Part shown: positions 43,338 to 53,120 of the stretch, piece by piece
Numbering within the stretch: position 1 is the stretch's first letter
Layout: each line of letters opens with the position of its first letter
Origin: Mitsuaria sp. PDC51
GTDB taxonomy: Bacteria; Pseudomonadota; Gammaproteobacteria; Burkholderiales; Burkholderiaceae_C
Assembly (NCBI RefSeq): GCF_900113225.1
Contig: NZ_FOZE01000001.1
Coordinates: 1-64,000 of the forward strand
Length of the DNA stretch: 64,000 nucleotides
Direction of reading: 5' to 3'
Notes under the pieces: generated by a model
Database searches by the model: none
What the model was told of the DNA's origin: nothing
What the model saw: the letters and a program-made list of their open reading frames with translations, nothing else
Translations under genes and position numbers: made by a program

Positions 43338-44615
43338 ATGGCAGCGTTCCGCACCTTCCTGCGCTCCGGTCACGCCCCGACCCTCGGTGCGGCGTTCCTG
43401 TACTTCGCGTTCTCGTGCTGCATCTGGGTGCTGAACGGCGCGCTCGCGCCCTTCATCAGCGAGGCCTACCAGCTGACCGCCGCGCAGAAGGGCCTGATGC
43501 TGTCGATCCCCATCATGGCCGGCGCGCTGATGCGCTTCCCACTGGGCGTGCTGTCGCAATACATCGGCCGCAAGAACGCGACGCTGGTCGAGATGGCGCT
43601 GATCGCCGTCGCCATGGGCTATGGCTTCTTCATGGTCAAGGGCTACGACGACCTGCTCGCCATGGGCGTGCTGCTGGGCATCGCCGGCGCGAGCTTCGGC
43701 GTCGCGCTGTCGCTGGGCTCGGGCTGGTACCCGCCCAAGTACAAGGGCCTGGCGATGGGCCTGGTGGGCGCGGGCAACGTCGGCACCGCGGTGTCGGTGC
43801 TGGTGGCGCCGCCGCTGGCGCAGTGGCTGGGCTGGCAGACGGTCTACGCGGTCGCCGGCGCCGCGATCCTGGTGCCGATGCTCGTGATGATCGTCTTCGC
43901 CAAGGAGCCGCCCGATGTCGACAGCCATGCCGGCCTGCGCAGCCACATGGCCTGCCTGTTCGAGAAGGACGGCTGGGCCTTCAGCCTGATCTACGCGGTC
44001 ACCTTCGGCGGCTTCATCGGGCTCATCACCTTCCTGCCCACCTACTACTACGACCAGTTCGGCGTCTCCAAGGTGCAGGCCGGCCAGCTGACGATGCTGG
44101 CGGCATTCATGGGCGCCGCGGTGCGCGTGATGGGCGGCTGGATCTCCGACCGCTGGGGCGGCGTCAACACGCTGACCGTGGTGCTGGTCGCGGTGACGGT
44201 GACGCTGCTGCTGGTGGGCCTGGCCGGTGGATCGCTGGTGGCCACGACGCTGCTGCTGATCGCGTGCTTCGCCGCGCTGGGCGCTGGCAACGGCGCGCTG
44301 TTCCAGCTGGTGCCGCTGCGCTGGCCCGCGGCCACGGCGGTGGCGGGCTCGATGATCGGCGAGGTCGGCGCGCTCGGCGGCGGCCTGGTGCCCAACCTGA
44401 TGGGCCTGTCCAAGCAATACGCCGGGACCTACTTCTGGGGCTTCGCGATCTTCGCGGCGCTGTCGCTGCTGATGCTGGGCGTGATGCGCTTGATGCAGAT
44501 CCGCTGGACCCGCACCTGGGCCGAGCGCGGCGGCCGCGCCCGCGCGCCGGCGGCGGACAGCCACGGCGCCGCGGCCCGTGCGCCGTCCCACGGGAGGGCG
44601 TATGAAGCGCGTTGA
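43338..44615 (+). CDS. narK: NarK-type nitrate/nitrite MFS transporter
   Basis: A 425-aa, 12-segment major facilitator. The nitrate signature motifs are present in variant form: the first around GSGWYPPKYKGLAMGLVGAGNVGT, the second at AALGAGNGALFQLVPLRWP, with MIGEVGALGGGLVPNLMG in helix 11. The gene lies behind a sigma-54 promoter and a terminator-containing leader. It probably imports nitrate or exchanges nitrate for nitrite in assimilation. A redundant high-capacity partner to NrtABD. The ATG lacks a strong ribosome site. Confidence 0.9.
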   Translation: MAAFRTFLRSGHAPTLGAAFLYFAFSCCIWVLNGALAPFISEAYQLTAAQKGLMLSIPIMAGALMRFPLGVLSQYIGRKNATLVEMALIAVAMGYGFFMVKGYDDLLAMGVLLGIAGASFGVALSLGSGWYPPKYKGLAMGLVGAGNVGTAVSVLVAPPLAQWLGWQTVYAVAGAAILVPMLVMIVFAKEPPDVDSHAGLRSHMACLFEKDGWAFSLIYAVTFGGFIGLITFLPTYYYDQFGVSKVQAGQLTMLAAFMGAAVRVMGGWISDRWGGVNTLTVVLVAVTVTLLLVGLAGGSLVATTLLLIACFAALGAGNGALFQLVPLRWPAATAVAGSMIGEVGALGGGLVPNLMGLSKQYAGTYFWGFAIFAALSLLMLGVMRLMQIRWTRTWAERGGRARAPAADSHGAAARAPSHGRAYEAR

Positions 44616-44631
44616 AGCGGCCCCGCCGCGC

Positions 44632-46350
44632 TCAGCGCGGCAGGAACAGCAGCCAGACCAGCAGCAGCAGGTTGAGCAGCGCCGACAGGCCGAAGGCCAG
44701 TTGCCAGGCTGCGAGCGGGTTGCGGCGGGCGAGCGCACTGCCGCCGGCGGCGGGCAGCGGGCGCGAGGCGCCGCGCTCCAGCGCCAGCAGCAACTCGTCG
44801 GCGGTCTCGAAGCGGGCCGCGGCCTCGCGATGCACGGCCTTCAGCAGCAGGCGGTCGAGCCAGATCGGCACATCGGGCCGCAGCCGCGAGGGCGGACGCG
44901 GGTCATGCCGGTAGCGGCCGCGCTGGTAGGGCTCGATCTCGCCGTAGGGCAGCCGGCCGGTGAGCCACTGGTACAGCGTGACGCCCAGCGCGAAGAGATC
45001 GCTGCCGGCGTCCGCGGGCGCGGGCGGATCGTCCCATTGCTCGGGATTGATGTAGCTGGGCGTGCCGGCATGCAGGTCGCGCAGCGCCTCGGGTTCGTGG
45101 CCGGACAGCGCCACGCCCAGGTCCAGCACGCGCCAGCGGCCGTCGTCGCCCAGGTGCAGGTTGCCGGGCTTGATGTCGCGATGCACGATGCCGGCGCGAT
45201 GCAGCCGGCCCAGCGCGGCGGCGATCTCGCCGGCCGCGGCGAGGAAGTCGGCCAGCGCCGGTCGGCCCTCGGCCATCAGGTCTTCGAGCGTGCGGCCGTC
45301 ATGCCAGTCGGCCAGCAGGTACAACGCGCTGGCATCCGGCGTCTCGTGGCCGCGCACCAATCCAGGGTGGTCGCCGACGCGGCGCGTCACCCAGCCCTCG
45401 TGCGCGAGCATGGCGCGCTCCTGCGGGTCGTCGCCGCGGGCCTCGGCCAGCGTCTTCAAGGCGAGCGGTCGCAGGTCGCCGACGTCCTCGTCGCGGCGGG
45501 CGCGGAAGAGCCGGTGCACGCCGTTGTCGGCCACCAGCGCGGTGATGCGCAGGCCGTCGAGCAGATCTCCGGCCTTCAAGCGCGGCGGGACGGGCAGGCG
45601 CTGCGCGCCACGCAGCAGGTCGTCGTAATCGGCGATGCCCGGCGCGCGCACCAGCACCAGCAGCGCGGTGGCGTTGTCGCGTCCGCCCGCCTCGAGCGCG
45701 GCGCGGACCAGCGCCTCGGCCGCGGCCTGGGCGTCCTCGCCCATCGCCAGTTCGGCGAGCTGGCTCGCCCGCAGCGGGCCGTGCACGCCGTCGCTGGTGA
45801 GCAGCAGGCGATCGCCGGCGCGCAGGTCGCCTTGCGCGTAGTCGACGCGCACCGTGTCATCGAGGCCGATGGCGCGGGTGAGCCGGGCGAAGTCGCTCTG
45901 GTCGATGGCGTGGTCCTGCGTCAGCTGCGTGGCCTGGCCCTCGCGGATCAGCCAGACGCGGCTGTCACCGACATGGGCCACCGTGTAGCCACCGCCCTGC
46001 AGCACGACGGCGCTGAGCGTCGTCAGCGCCGAGCGCTCGCCGCGTCGGTTGTGATGGGCCAGCCAGCCGTTCTGCGCGGCGATCAGCCGGTCCAGCGCGA
46101 CGGTGGTGTCCCAGTGGCGCGGCGTGGCGTGGTAGTCGCGCACCAGCGCGCCGACGGTGGTCTGCGCCGCCATGCGGCCACCGCCCTCGCCAGGTTGGCC
46201 GGGCTGTCCGGAGACGCCGTCGGCCAGCGCCGCGATCCAGCCCTTGCCGGCCTCGCGCGCGTCCTGGGGCCGCTGCACGGCGGCGAAGTCCTCGTTGCGT
46301 TCCCGCGGGCCGCGGTCGCTGGCCAGGCCGATGGCGATGTCAAAACTCAT
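44632..46350 (-). CDS. PP2C phosphatase-Ser/Thr kinase fusion protein
   Basis: A 572-aa bifunctional protein. Residues ~1-235 form a PP2C phosphatase (RNEDFAAV, ADGVSGQ, HVGDSRVWL, LLTSDGVHG, GGRDNATALL for the metal Asp residues). Residues ~255-530 form a protein kinase with the catalytic HRDIKPGNLHL, the DFG counterpart DLGVA and a GTPSYINPEQW activation segment. A final membrane helix (~548-570) anchors it. Such fusions are recurrent inside nitrate assimilation clusters of proteobacteria (from memory). Its target is unknown. It is divergent from nirB with only 50 bases between. Confidence 0.9.
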   Translation of the reverse strand: MSFDIAIGLASDRGPRERNEDFAAVQRPQDAREAGKGWIAALADGVSGQPGQPGEGGGRMAAQTTVGALVRDYHATPRHWDTTVALDRLIAAQNGWLAHHNRRGERSALTTLSAVVLQGGGYTVAHVGDSRVWLIREGQATQLTQDHAIDQSDFARLTRAIGLDDTVRVDYAQGDLRAGDRLLLTSDGVHGPLRASQLAELAMGEDAQAAAEALVRAALEAGGRDNATALLVLVRAPGIADYDDLLRGAQRLPVPPRLKAGDLLDGLRITALVADNGVHRLFRARRDEDVGDLRPLALKTLAEARGDDPQERAMLAHEGWVTRRVGDHPGLVRGHETPDASALYLLADWHDGRTLEDLMAEGRPALADFLAAAGEIAAALGRLHRAGIVHRDIKPGNLHLGDDGRWRVLDLGVALSGHEPEALRDLHAGTPSYINPEQWDDPPAPADAGSDLFALGVTLYQWLTGRLPYGEIEPYQRGRYRHDPRPPSRLRPDVPIWLDRLLLKAVHREAAARFETADELLLALERGASRPLPAAGGSALARRNPLAAWQLAFGLSALLNLLLLVWLLFLPR

Positions 46351-46400
46351 GGTGGCGGCGATTCTGCCGTCATCGCCCGAATCCGATTGGAGCGTGCCGC

Positions 46401-48950
46401 ATGAAAAAGATGAAGCTGGTGATGGTGGGCAACGGCATGGCCGGCGTCCGCACCCTGGAAGAGCTGCTGAAGATCTCGCCCGATCTGTACGACATCACCG
46501 TGTTCGGCGCCGAGTCGCATCCGAACTACAACCGCATCCTGCTCAGCCCGGTGCTCGCCGGCGAGCAGACGCTGGACGAGATCATCCTGAACCCGCTCTC
46601 CTGGTACGAGGAGAACGGCATCACGCTGCACCTGGGCAAGACCGTCACGCAGATCGATCGCATCAAGCGCAAGGTGATCGCCGCCGACGGCACCGAGGCC
46701 GACTACGACCGGCTGCTGATCGCCACCGGCTCCAACCCCTTCATCCTGCCGGTGCCCGGCAAGGACCTGGACGGCGTGATCGGCTACCGCGACATCACCG
46801 ACACCAACACGATGATCGAGGCGGCCACCAGGTACCAGCACGCCGTCGTCATCGGCGGCGGCCTGCTGGGCCTGGAAGCGGCCAACGGCCTGATGCTGCG
46901 CGGCATGCAGGTCACCGTCGTGCACATCGGCGACTGGCTGATGGAGCGCCAGCTCGACGACCAGGCCGGCGACCTGCTGCGCAAGTCGCTGCAGGAGCGC
47001 GGCCTGCGCTTCCGCATGGGCGCGCAGACCGAGGCGCTGATCGGCGAGGAGGACGGCCGCCTGGATGGGGAGGCCCCGGCTCGCCGCCGGGTCCGGGCCG
47101 TGCGCTTCAAGGATGGCGAGGAGATTCCCGCCGACCTCGTCGTGATGGCCGCCGGCATCCGGCCCAACACCGCGCTGGCCGAAAGCGCCGGCCTGCACTG
47201 CCACCGCGGCATCGTCGTCACCGACACGCTGCAGACGGTGACCGATCCCCGCATCTACGCCGTCGGCGAGTGCGCCGCGCACCGCGGCATCGCCTACGGC
47301 CTGGTGGCGCCGCTGTTCGAGCAGGGCAAGGTCTGCGCGAATCACCTGGCGCAGTTCGGCATCGGCCGCTACCTCGGCAGCCAGACCAGCACCAAGCTGA
47401 AGGTGACCGGCATCGACCTGTTCTCGGCCGGCGACTTCATGGGCGGCGACGGCACCGAGGAGATCGTGATGAGCGATCCCTTCGCCGGCGTCTACAAGAA
47501 ACTGGTGATCAAGAACGACCAGCTGGTCGGCGCCTGCCTGTACGGCGACACCGTCGACGGCAGCTGGTACTTCAAGCTGCTGCGCGAGGGCCGCAAGATC
47601 GGCGACATCCGGGACAAGCTGATGTTCGGCGAAAGCAACATCGGCGACGTCGGCCACCAGGGCCACAACAAGGCCGCCGCGATGGCCGACAGCGACGAGG
47701 TCTGCGGCTGCAACGGCGTGACCAAGGGCGCCGTCTGCAAGGCGATCAAGGAGAAGGGCCTGTTCACGCTGGAGGAGGTGCGCAAGCACACCAAGGCCAG
47801 CGCGAGCTGCGGCTCCTGCACCGGGCTGGTCGAGCAGCTGCTGATGTTCACCGCGGGCGGGGACTACTCGGCCACGCCGAAGAAGAAGGCCGTGTGCGGT
47901 TGCACCGAGCTGAGCCACCAGGAGGTGCGCGATGCCATCTTCAAGGAGCACCTGGTCACGCTGGACCAGGTGTACGAGCGGCTCAACTGGAAGACGCCCA
48001 ATGGCTGCGCGACCTGCCGCCCGGCGCTCAACTACTACCTGATCTCCTCCTGGCCCAAGGAGGCCGTGGACGATCCGCAATCGCGCTTCATCAACGAGCG
48101 CAGCCACGCCAACATCCAGAAGGACGGCACCTACTCGGTGATCCCGCGCATGTGGGGCGGGGAGACAAGCGCCGACGAGCTGCGCCGCATCGCCGACGCC
48201 GTCGACAAATACAAGATCCCCACCGTCAAGGTGACTGGCGGCCAGCGCATCGACCTGCTGGGCGTGCGCAAGGAGGACCTGGTCGACGTCTGGCGCGACA
48301 TCGGCATGCCCAGCGGCCACGCCTACGCGAAGGCGCTGCGCACGGTGAAGACCTGCGTCGGCTCCGAGTGGTGCCGCATGGGCACGCAGGACAGCACGCA
48401 GATGGGCAAGGACCTGGAGCGCGCGATGTGGCGCATGTACGCGCCGCACAAGGTCAAGTTCGCCGTCAGCGGCTGCCCGCGCAACTGCGCCGAGGCCGGC
48501 ATCAAGGACGTCGGCATCATCGGCGTGGACTCCGGCTGGGAGATGTACGTCGCCGGCAACGGCGGCATCAAGACCGAGGTCGCGCACTTCCTGGTCAAGC
48601 TCAAGACCGCCGAGGAGGTGATGGAGTACACCGGCGCCTTCATGCAGCTCTACCGCAAGGAGGGCTGGTACCTCGAGCGCACCGTGCACTACGTCAGCCG
48701 CGTCGGCCTGGACCATGTGAAGCAGCGCATCCTCGAGGACCACGAGGGCCGCAAGGCGCTGTGGGCCGAGCTGCAGTACGCGCTCGACGGTGAACCCGAT
48801 CCGTGGTTCGAGTTCGCCAAGGCCCAGGTTGACGTGCGCCAGTTCGAGCCGGTGGCCAGCGTCGCCGTCCCGGCCGGCGCGACGTCCGCCGAGTCCGCCG
48901 GTGCCGGCGCCAAACCCGTTCCCGCCGCGCCGCTGCGCGGCCCCTTCTGA
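46401..48950 (+). CDS. nirB: Assimilatory nitrite reductase, large subunit
   Basis: An 849-aa NADH-dependent nitrite reductase that makes ammonium from nitrite by six-electron transfer. It has an N-terminal FAD/NAD oxidoreductase (VMVGNGMAGVRTLEELL start, GGGLLGLEAANGL dinucleotide site ~155), BFD-like [2Fe-2S] segments (VCGCNGVTKGAVCKAI and CGSC; CGCTELSHQEVRDAI and CATC) and a C-terminal siroheme/[4Fe-4S] reductase with CVGSEWCRMG and SGCPRNCAEAG. The length is typical. ~40 residues at the C-terminus are Ala/Pro-rich. It heads nirB-nirD-nasA-cobA. Confidence 0.97.
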   Translation: MKKMKLVMVGNGMAGVRTLEELLKISPDLYDITVFGAESHPNYNRILLSPVLAGEQTLDEIILNPLSWYEENGITLHLGKTVTQIDRIKRKVIAADGTEADYDRLLIATGSNPFILPVPGKDLDGVIGYRDITDTNTMIEAATRYQHAVVIGGGLLGLEAANGLMLRGMQVTVVHIGDWLMERQLDDQAGDLLRKSLQERGLRFRMGAQTEALIGEEDGRLDGEAPARRRVRAVRFKDGEEIPADLVVMAAGIRPNTALAESAGLHCHRGIVVTDTLQTVTDPRIYAVGECAAHRGIAYGLVAPLFEQGKVCANHLAQFGIGRYLGSQTSTKLKVTGIDLFSAGDFMGGDGTEEIVMSDPFAGVYKKLVIKNDQLVGACLYGDTVDGSWYFKLLREGRKIGDIRDKLMFGESNIGDVGHQGHNKAAAMADSDEVCGCNGVTKGAVCKAIKEKGLFTLEEVRKHTKASASCGSCTGLVEQLLMFTAGGDYSATPKKKAVCGCTELSHQEVRDAIFKEHLVTLDQVYERLNWKTPNGCATCRPALNYYLISSWPKEAVDDPQSRFINERSHANIQKDGTYSVIPRMWGGETSADELRRIADAVDKYKIPTVKVTGGQRIDLLGVRKEDLVDVWRDIGMPSGHAYAKALRTVKTCVGSEWCRMGTQDSTQMGKDLERAMWRMYAPHKVKFAVSGCPRNCAEAGIKDVGIIGVDSGWEMYVAGNGGIKTEVAHFLVKLKTAEEVMEYTGAFMQLYRKEGWYLERTVHYVSRVGLDHVKQRILEDHEGRKALWAELQYALDGEPDPWFEFAKAQVDVRQFEPVASVAVPAGATSAESAGAGAKPVPAAPLRGPF

Positions 48951-48965
48951 TCAAGAGGCCCCGCC

Positions 48966-49346
48966 ATGACCGACTGGATCTCCGTGTGCGCCGTCACCGA
49001 CATTCCCGTGCTGGGCTCGCGCCGCGTCGCCCGCGCCAAGGGCCCGCAGGTGGCGCTGTTCCGCACCGCCGACGACCGCATCCACGCGCTGCTCGACCGC
49101 TGCCCCCACAAGGCCGGGCCGCTGAGCCAGGGCATCGTCTTCGGCAACGCCGTCGCCTGCCCGCTGCACAACTGGACCATCGCGCTGGAGAACGGCTGCG
49201 CGCGCGAGCCGGATGAAGGCCGCACGCCGGTGTTCCAGGTCAAGGTCGAGGACGGCGTCGTGCTGCTGGACCGGCAGGAACTGGACACGGTGGGCATCGA
49301 CCTGCCGCCGGTCATGGCCGGTCCCTGCACCCGCGTGGCCTGCTGA
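48966..49346 (+). CDS. nirD: Assimilatory nitrite reductase, small subunit
   Basis: A 126-aa Rieske-like protein that partners NirB. The fold is clear (WISVCAVTDIPVLGSRRV, VALFRTADDRIHALLDRCPHKAGPLSQGIV and CPLHNWTIALENG). The CPH...CPLHNW residues correspond to Rieske ligand positions, as in other NirD proteins with partial ligand sets. It follows nirB by 15 bases. Confidence 0.95.
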   Translation: MTDWISVCAVTDIPVLGSRRVARAKGPQVALFRTADDRIHALLDRCPHKAGPLSQGIVFGNAVACPLHNWTIALENGCAREPDEGRTPVFQVKVEDGVVLLDRQELDTVGIDLPPVMAGPCTRVAC

Positions 49347-49359
49347 ACGGCACCGGCCG

Positions 49360-52215
49360 ATGAACGCCCGGGTGCCCCAGGATCGCGAGCCCGCCGCGTC
49401 CACGCACGCGCCGGCCGAGGGCGTGCGCAGCACGCGCTCGACCTGCCCGTACTGCGGGGTCGGCTGCGGCGTGCTGATCGACACGGCGGGCGAGGGCGAT
49501 GCCACGCGCGTCGTCGGCGTGCGCGGTGATCCCGACCACCCGGCCAACTTCGGCCGGCTGTGCACCAAGGGCTCGACGCTGCACCTGACCGCGACGCCGC
49601 TGGTGCGCCAGCAGCAGCGCCTGCTGCAGCCGGCCTGGCGGCCCACGCGCGACGATGCGCTCGAGCCGCAGGACTGGGACACGACCACGCACCGCATCGC
49701 CGAGCAGCTGCTGGCGATCCGCGCCGAGCATGGGCCGGACGCGATCGGCTTCTACATCTCGGGCCAGCTGCTGACCGAGGACTACCACGCGTTCAACAAG
49801 CTGGCGCGCGGCCTGGTCGGCACCAACAACATCGACAGCAACTCGCGGCTGTGCATGAGCTCGGCGGTGGTCGGCTACAAGCAGTCGCTGGGCGCCGACG
49901 CGCCGCCCACCTGCTACGAAGACCTGGAGCGGGCCGACTGCCTGTTCATCGCCGGCTCCAACACCGCGTGGGCGCATCCCATCCTGTTCCGCCGCATCGA
50001 GGCCGCCCGCGCGGCGCGGCCGCAGATGAAGATCATCGTGGTGGACCCGCGCCGCACCGAGACGGCCGAGTTCGCCGACCTGCACCTCGCGATCAAGCCG
50101 GGCAGCGACATCGCGCTGTTCCACGGCATGCTGCACGCGGCGATCTGGGAGGGCTGGATCGACGCGGACTTCATCGAGCGGCACACCGCCGGCTTCGCGG
50201 AACTGAAGGCGCTGGTGCGCACGATGACGCCGAGCGAATCGGCGCGGCTCACCGGCCTCAAGGAAGCGCAGATCCTGCAGGCGGCGCAGTGGTTCGCGCA
50301 GTCGCCGTCGACGCTGTCGCTGTACTGCATGGGCCTGAACCAGAGCAGCAGTGGCGCGGCGAAGAACACGGCGCTGATCAACCTGCACCTCGCGACGGGC
50401 CAGGTCGGTCGCGCCGGGGCGGGGCCGTTCTCGCTCACCGGCCAGCCCAACGCGATGGGCGGGCGCGAGAGCGGCGGCATGGCGACGCTGCTGCCCGGTC
50501 ACCGCGATCCAGGCAACGCCGCGCATCGCGATGAAGTGGCTGCGCTGTGGGGCGTCGACGCGATGCCCGACCAGCCGGGCAAGACGGCGGTGGAACTGTT
50601 CCAGGCCGCCGCCCGCGGCGAGGTCAAGGCGCTGTGGATCGCCTGCACGAATCCGGCGCAGTCCATGCCCGACCAGGCGCTGGTGCGCGCGGCGCTCGAG
50701 CGCTGTGAGCTGGTCATCCTGCAGGAAGCCTTTTCCGGCACGGCGACGGCGGCCTTCGCCGACGTGGTGCTGCCGGCGGCCACCTGGGCGGAGAAGGACG
50801 GCACCGTCACCAACAGCGAGCGGCGCATCAGCCGCGTGCGCGCCGCGCTGTCGCCGGCCGGCGAATCGCGCGCCGACTGGCGCATCGTGCGCGACGTCGC
50901 GCAGCGCATGGAGACGGTCCTGCGTCCGGGCCGGCCCAGCCTCTTCGACTGGGAGATGCCGGAGCAGCCCTGGATCGAGCATCGCGAAGCCACGCGTGGA
51001 CGCGACCTGGACATCGGCGGGCTGAGCTACGCGATGCTGGAAGAAGCGCCGCGCCAATGGCCATGGCCGGCCGGCGCCGAGGCTGCGCAAGCCCGGCTCT
51101 ACGAGGATCGCCGCTTCGCGCATGCCGACGGCCGGGCGCGCTTCATCGCGAAGCCCTTCAAGCCGACGGCCGAGACGCAGGATCCGAAATTCCCGCTGGC
51201 GCTGAGCACTGGGCGGCTGCGCGACCAGTGGCACGGCATGAGCCGCAGCGGCACGGTCGCGCGGCTCTTCGCCGGCGAGCCGGCGCCCGCGCTGTCGATG
51301 CATCCGCAGGACATCGCGCGCCGCGGGTTGACGGCGGGCGCGCTGGTGCGCGTGCAGTCGCGCCGCGGACCGCTGATCGTGCCGCTGCGCGCGGACGAGG
51401 GCGTCGGCCCGCAGCAGGCCTGGTTGCCGATGCACTGGGGCAGCGAGTTCCTCGGCGGGCGCGGCCAACTGGGCATCAATGCGCTGACGCAATCGGCGTT
51501 CTGTCCGGATGCGCGGCAGCCCGAGCTGAAGTTCGCGGCCGTCTTGGTGGAGGCGGTGGCGCTGCCCTGGCGCGTGTTCGGCGCGGCCTGGGTGAAGCCG
51601 GGCCAGGCCGCCGCGCTGCGCAGCCAGCTGCGGGTGCTGATGGACCAGGCCGAGTACGCCTGCTGCCTGCCCGGACCTGCGCAGGACGGGCTGGAGGGCT
51701 GGAGCCTGGAGCTGGCCTTTGCCGAGCCGCCACCCGCGCCGGTGGTGCAGGCCTTGTCGACGGTGCTGCAGCTCAACGGCGTCGGCGTGCTGCGGTATGC
51801 CGATGGGCGGCGCGGCCGCAGCCGCTCCTTGCGGCTGGATGGCGAAGGCGCCGAAGCGCGTCTGCGGGCGCTGTTGCGCGTCGGCGAGGGCAGCGAGGGG
51901 GCATGGCTCGATGCGCTGTGGAGCGAGCGCGTGCCGGTCGCGCCCTTCGGCCGCCGCCTGCTCGCGCCGGATGCGGACGGGCCCGCCGTGCCGGTCAGTC
52001 CGCAGGTCTGCAATTGCTTCAATGTCCGCGAGGACGCGATCACCGCCTGCCTGCAACGGCTGCCCGACGACGCGCCGCAGGCGCGCCTGGCGGCGCTGCA
52101 GGGCGCATTGCGCTGCGGCACGCAGTGCGGCTCCTGCCTGCCGGCGCTGCGCCGCATGGTGCAGACCGTCGTGCCAGGGTCTTCGGTTTCGAATGCAGTG
52201 AAGGAAGCGACATGA
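49360..52215 (+). CDS. nasA: Assimilatory nitrate reductase, catalytic subunit
   Basis: A 951-aa molybdenum bis-MGD enzyme that reduces nitrate to nitrite in the cytoplasm. The N-terminal [4Fe-4S] site is STCPYCGVGCGV with a later LCTKG (~28-69). Mo-domain segments include SRLCMSSAVVGYK, VDPRRTET and GQPNAMGGRESGG. The C-terminus carries a BFD-like [2Fe-2S] domain, VCNCFNVREDAITACL and CGTQCGSC (~885-935), as in many assimilatory NasA. No separate NasC/flavoprotein reductase follows, so the electron donor is not visible here. It overlaps cobA by ATGA. Confidence 0.95.
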   Translation: MNARVPQDREPAASTHAPAEGVRSTRSTCPYCGVGCGVLIDTAGEGDATRVVGVRGDPDHPANFGRLCTKGSTLHLTATPLVRQQQRLLQPAWRPTRDDALEPQDWDTTTHRIAEQLLAIRAEHGPDAIGFYISGQLLTEDYHAFNKLARGLVGTNNIDSNSRLCMSSAVVGYKQSLGADAPPTCYEDLERADCLFIAGSNTAWAHPILFRRIEAARAARPQMKIIVVDPRRTETAEFADLHLAIKPGSDIALFHGMLHAAIWEGWIDADFIERHTAGFAELKALVRTMTPSESARLTGLKEAQILQAAQWFAQSPSTLSLYCMGLNQSSSGAAKNTALINLHLATGQVGRAGAGPFSLTGQPNAMGGRESGGMATLLPGHRDPGNAAHRDEVAALWGVDAMPDQPGKTAVELFQAAARGEVKALWIACTNPAQSMPDQALVRAALERCELVILQEAFSGTATAAFADVVLPAATWAEKDGTVTNSERRISRVRAALSPAGESRADWRIVRDVAQRMETVLRPGRPSLFDWEMPEQPWIEHREATRGRDLDIGGLSYAMLEEAPRQWPWPAGAEAAQARLYEDRRFAHADGRARFIAKPFKPTAETQDPKFPLALSTGRLRDQWHGMSRSGTVARLFAGEPAPALSMHPQDIARRGLTAGALVRVQSRRGPLIVPLRADEGVGPQQAWLPMHWGSEFLGGRGQLGINALTQSAFCPDARQPELKFAAVLVEAVALPWRVFGAAWVKPGQAAALRSQLRVLMDQAEYACCLPGPAQDGLEGWSLELAFAEPPPAPVVQALSTVLQLNGVGVLRYADGRRGRSRSLRLDGEGAEARLRALLRVGEGSEGAWLDALWSERVPVAPFGRRLLAPDADGPAVPVSPQVCNCFNVREDAITACLQRLPDDAPQARLAALQGALRCGTQCGSCLPALRRMVQTVVPGSSVSNAVKEAT

Positions 52216-53081
52216 CGTCCCTCGATGCCAGCGCCAACGCCAGCTCATCCGCCACTTCATCCGCCAGCCCACCGAGCGTGTCCCTCGTCGGCGCGGGACC
52301 GGGCGATCCGGAGCTGCTCACCGTCAAGGCGATGAAGCGGCTTCAGCAGGCCGAGGTGGTGCTGACCGACGACCTGGTCGACGCGCGCGTGCTCGCCTGC
52401 CTGCCACCGACGGCGCGGGTGCTGCGCGTGGGCAAGCGCGGCGGCTGCGTGTCGACGGAGCAGCGCTTCATCCATGAATTGATGATCCGCGAGGCCCGGG
52501 CGGGTGCGCGTGTCGTGCGCCTGAAGGGCGGCGATCCGTTCGTGTTCGGTCGTGGCGGCGAGGAAGTCGATGCGCTGCGCGAGGCCGGCATCGAGGTCGA
52601 GGTGATCAACGGCCTGTCGGCCGGGCTGGCGGCGCCGGCGTCGGTGGGCGTGCCGGTCACGGACCGCCGCTGCACGCCAGGCGTGGCCTTCGTGACCGGG
52701 CACAACGGCGAGCACGGCATCGCGCCCGATTGGGCGGCGCTGGCGAAGAGCCGGCTGACGCTGGTGGTCTACATGGGCCTGGCGCGCGCGGCGGCGATCG
52801 CGCAGGCCTTGCAGGACGGTGGCCTGTCGCCGGGCACGCCGGCCGTGATCGTCAGCGCGGCGCACACGCCGCGGCAGCGCGAATGCTTCACGACGCTGGC
52901 GGAGCTGCCGGCCGCGATCGAGCGCGAGGGCTTGCCCAGTCCGGCGCTGCTCGTGATCGGCGAGGTGGTCGCCTTGTCGCCGCGATGGCGCGAGGATGCC
53001 GGATTGACGGGCGCCGGCGCGGGTAGCGATGCCGATGCCGGCCGTGTCGGCGAGCCGCTGGCGACGTTCCGCGCGGCCTGA
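52212..53081 (+). CDS. cobA: Uroporphyrinogen-III C-methyltransferase
   Basis: A 289-aa SUMT that methylates uroporphyrinogen III twice to precorrin-2, the first step to siroheme for NirB. Family motifs are VSLVGAGPGDPELLTVKA (~22-39), VVRLKGGDPFVFGRGGEE and ITDRR-like VTDRRCTPG, with VVYMGLARAA near 190. It lacks the CysG Fe-chelatase part. It starts in an ATGA overlap with nasA, last in the nir-nas operon. Confidence 0.95.
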   Translation: MTSLDASANASSSATSSASPPSVSLVGAGPGDPELLTVKAMKRLQQAEVVLTDDLVDARVLACLPPTARVLRVGKRGGCVSTEQRFIHELMIREARAGARVVRLKGGDPFVFGRGGEEVDALREAGIEVEVINGLSAGLAAPASVGVPVTDRRCTPGVAFVTGHNGEHGIAPDWAALAKSRLTLVVYMGLARAAAIAQALQDGGLSPGTPAVIVSAAHTPRQRECFTTLAELPAAIEREGLPSPALLVIGEVVALSPRWREDAGLTGAGAGSDADAGRVGEPLATFRAA

Positions 53082-53120
53082 ACGAGGCGCAGAGGAGCGC
53101 CGCCGCGACGCCGTTGCGCG

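Noticed and set aside
49213-49359. Longer N-terminus of NasA overlapping nirD
   Set aside because: It is out-of-frame nirD sequence; ATG 49360 just after nirD gives the family N-terminus close to the [4Fe-4S] motif.
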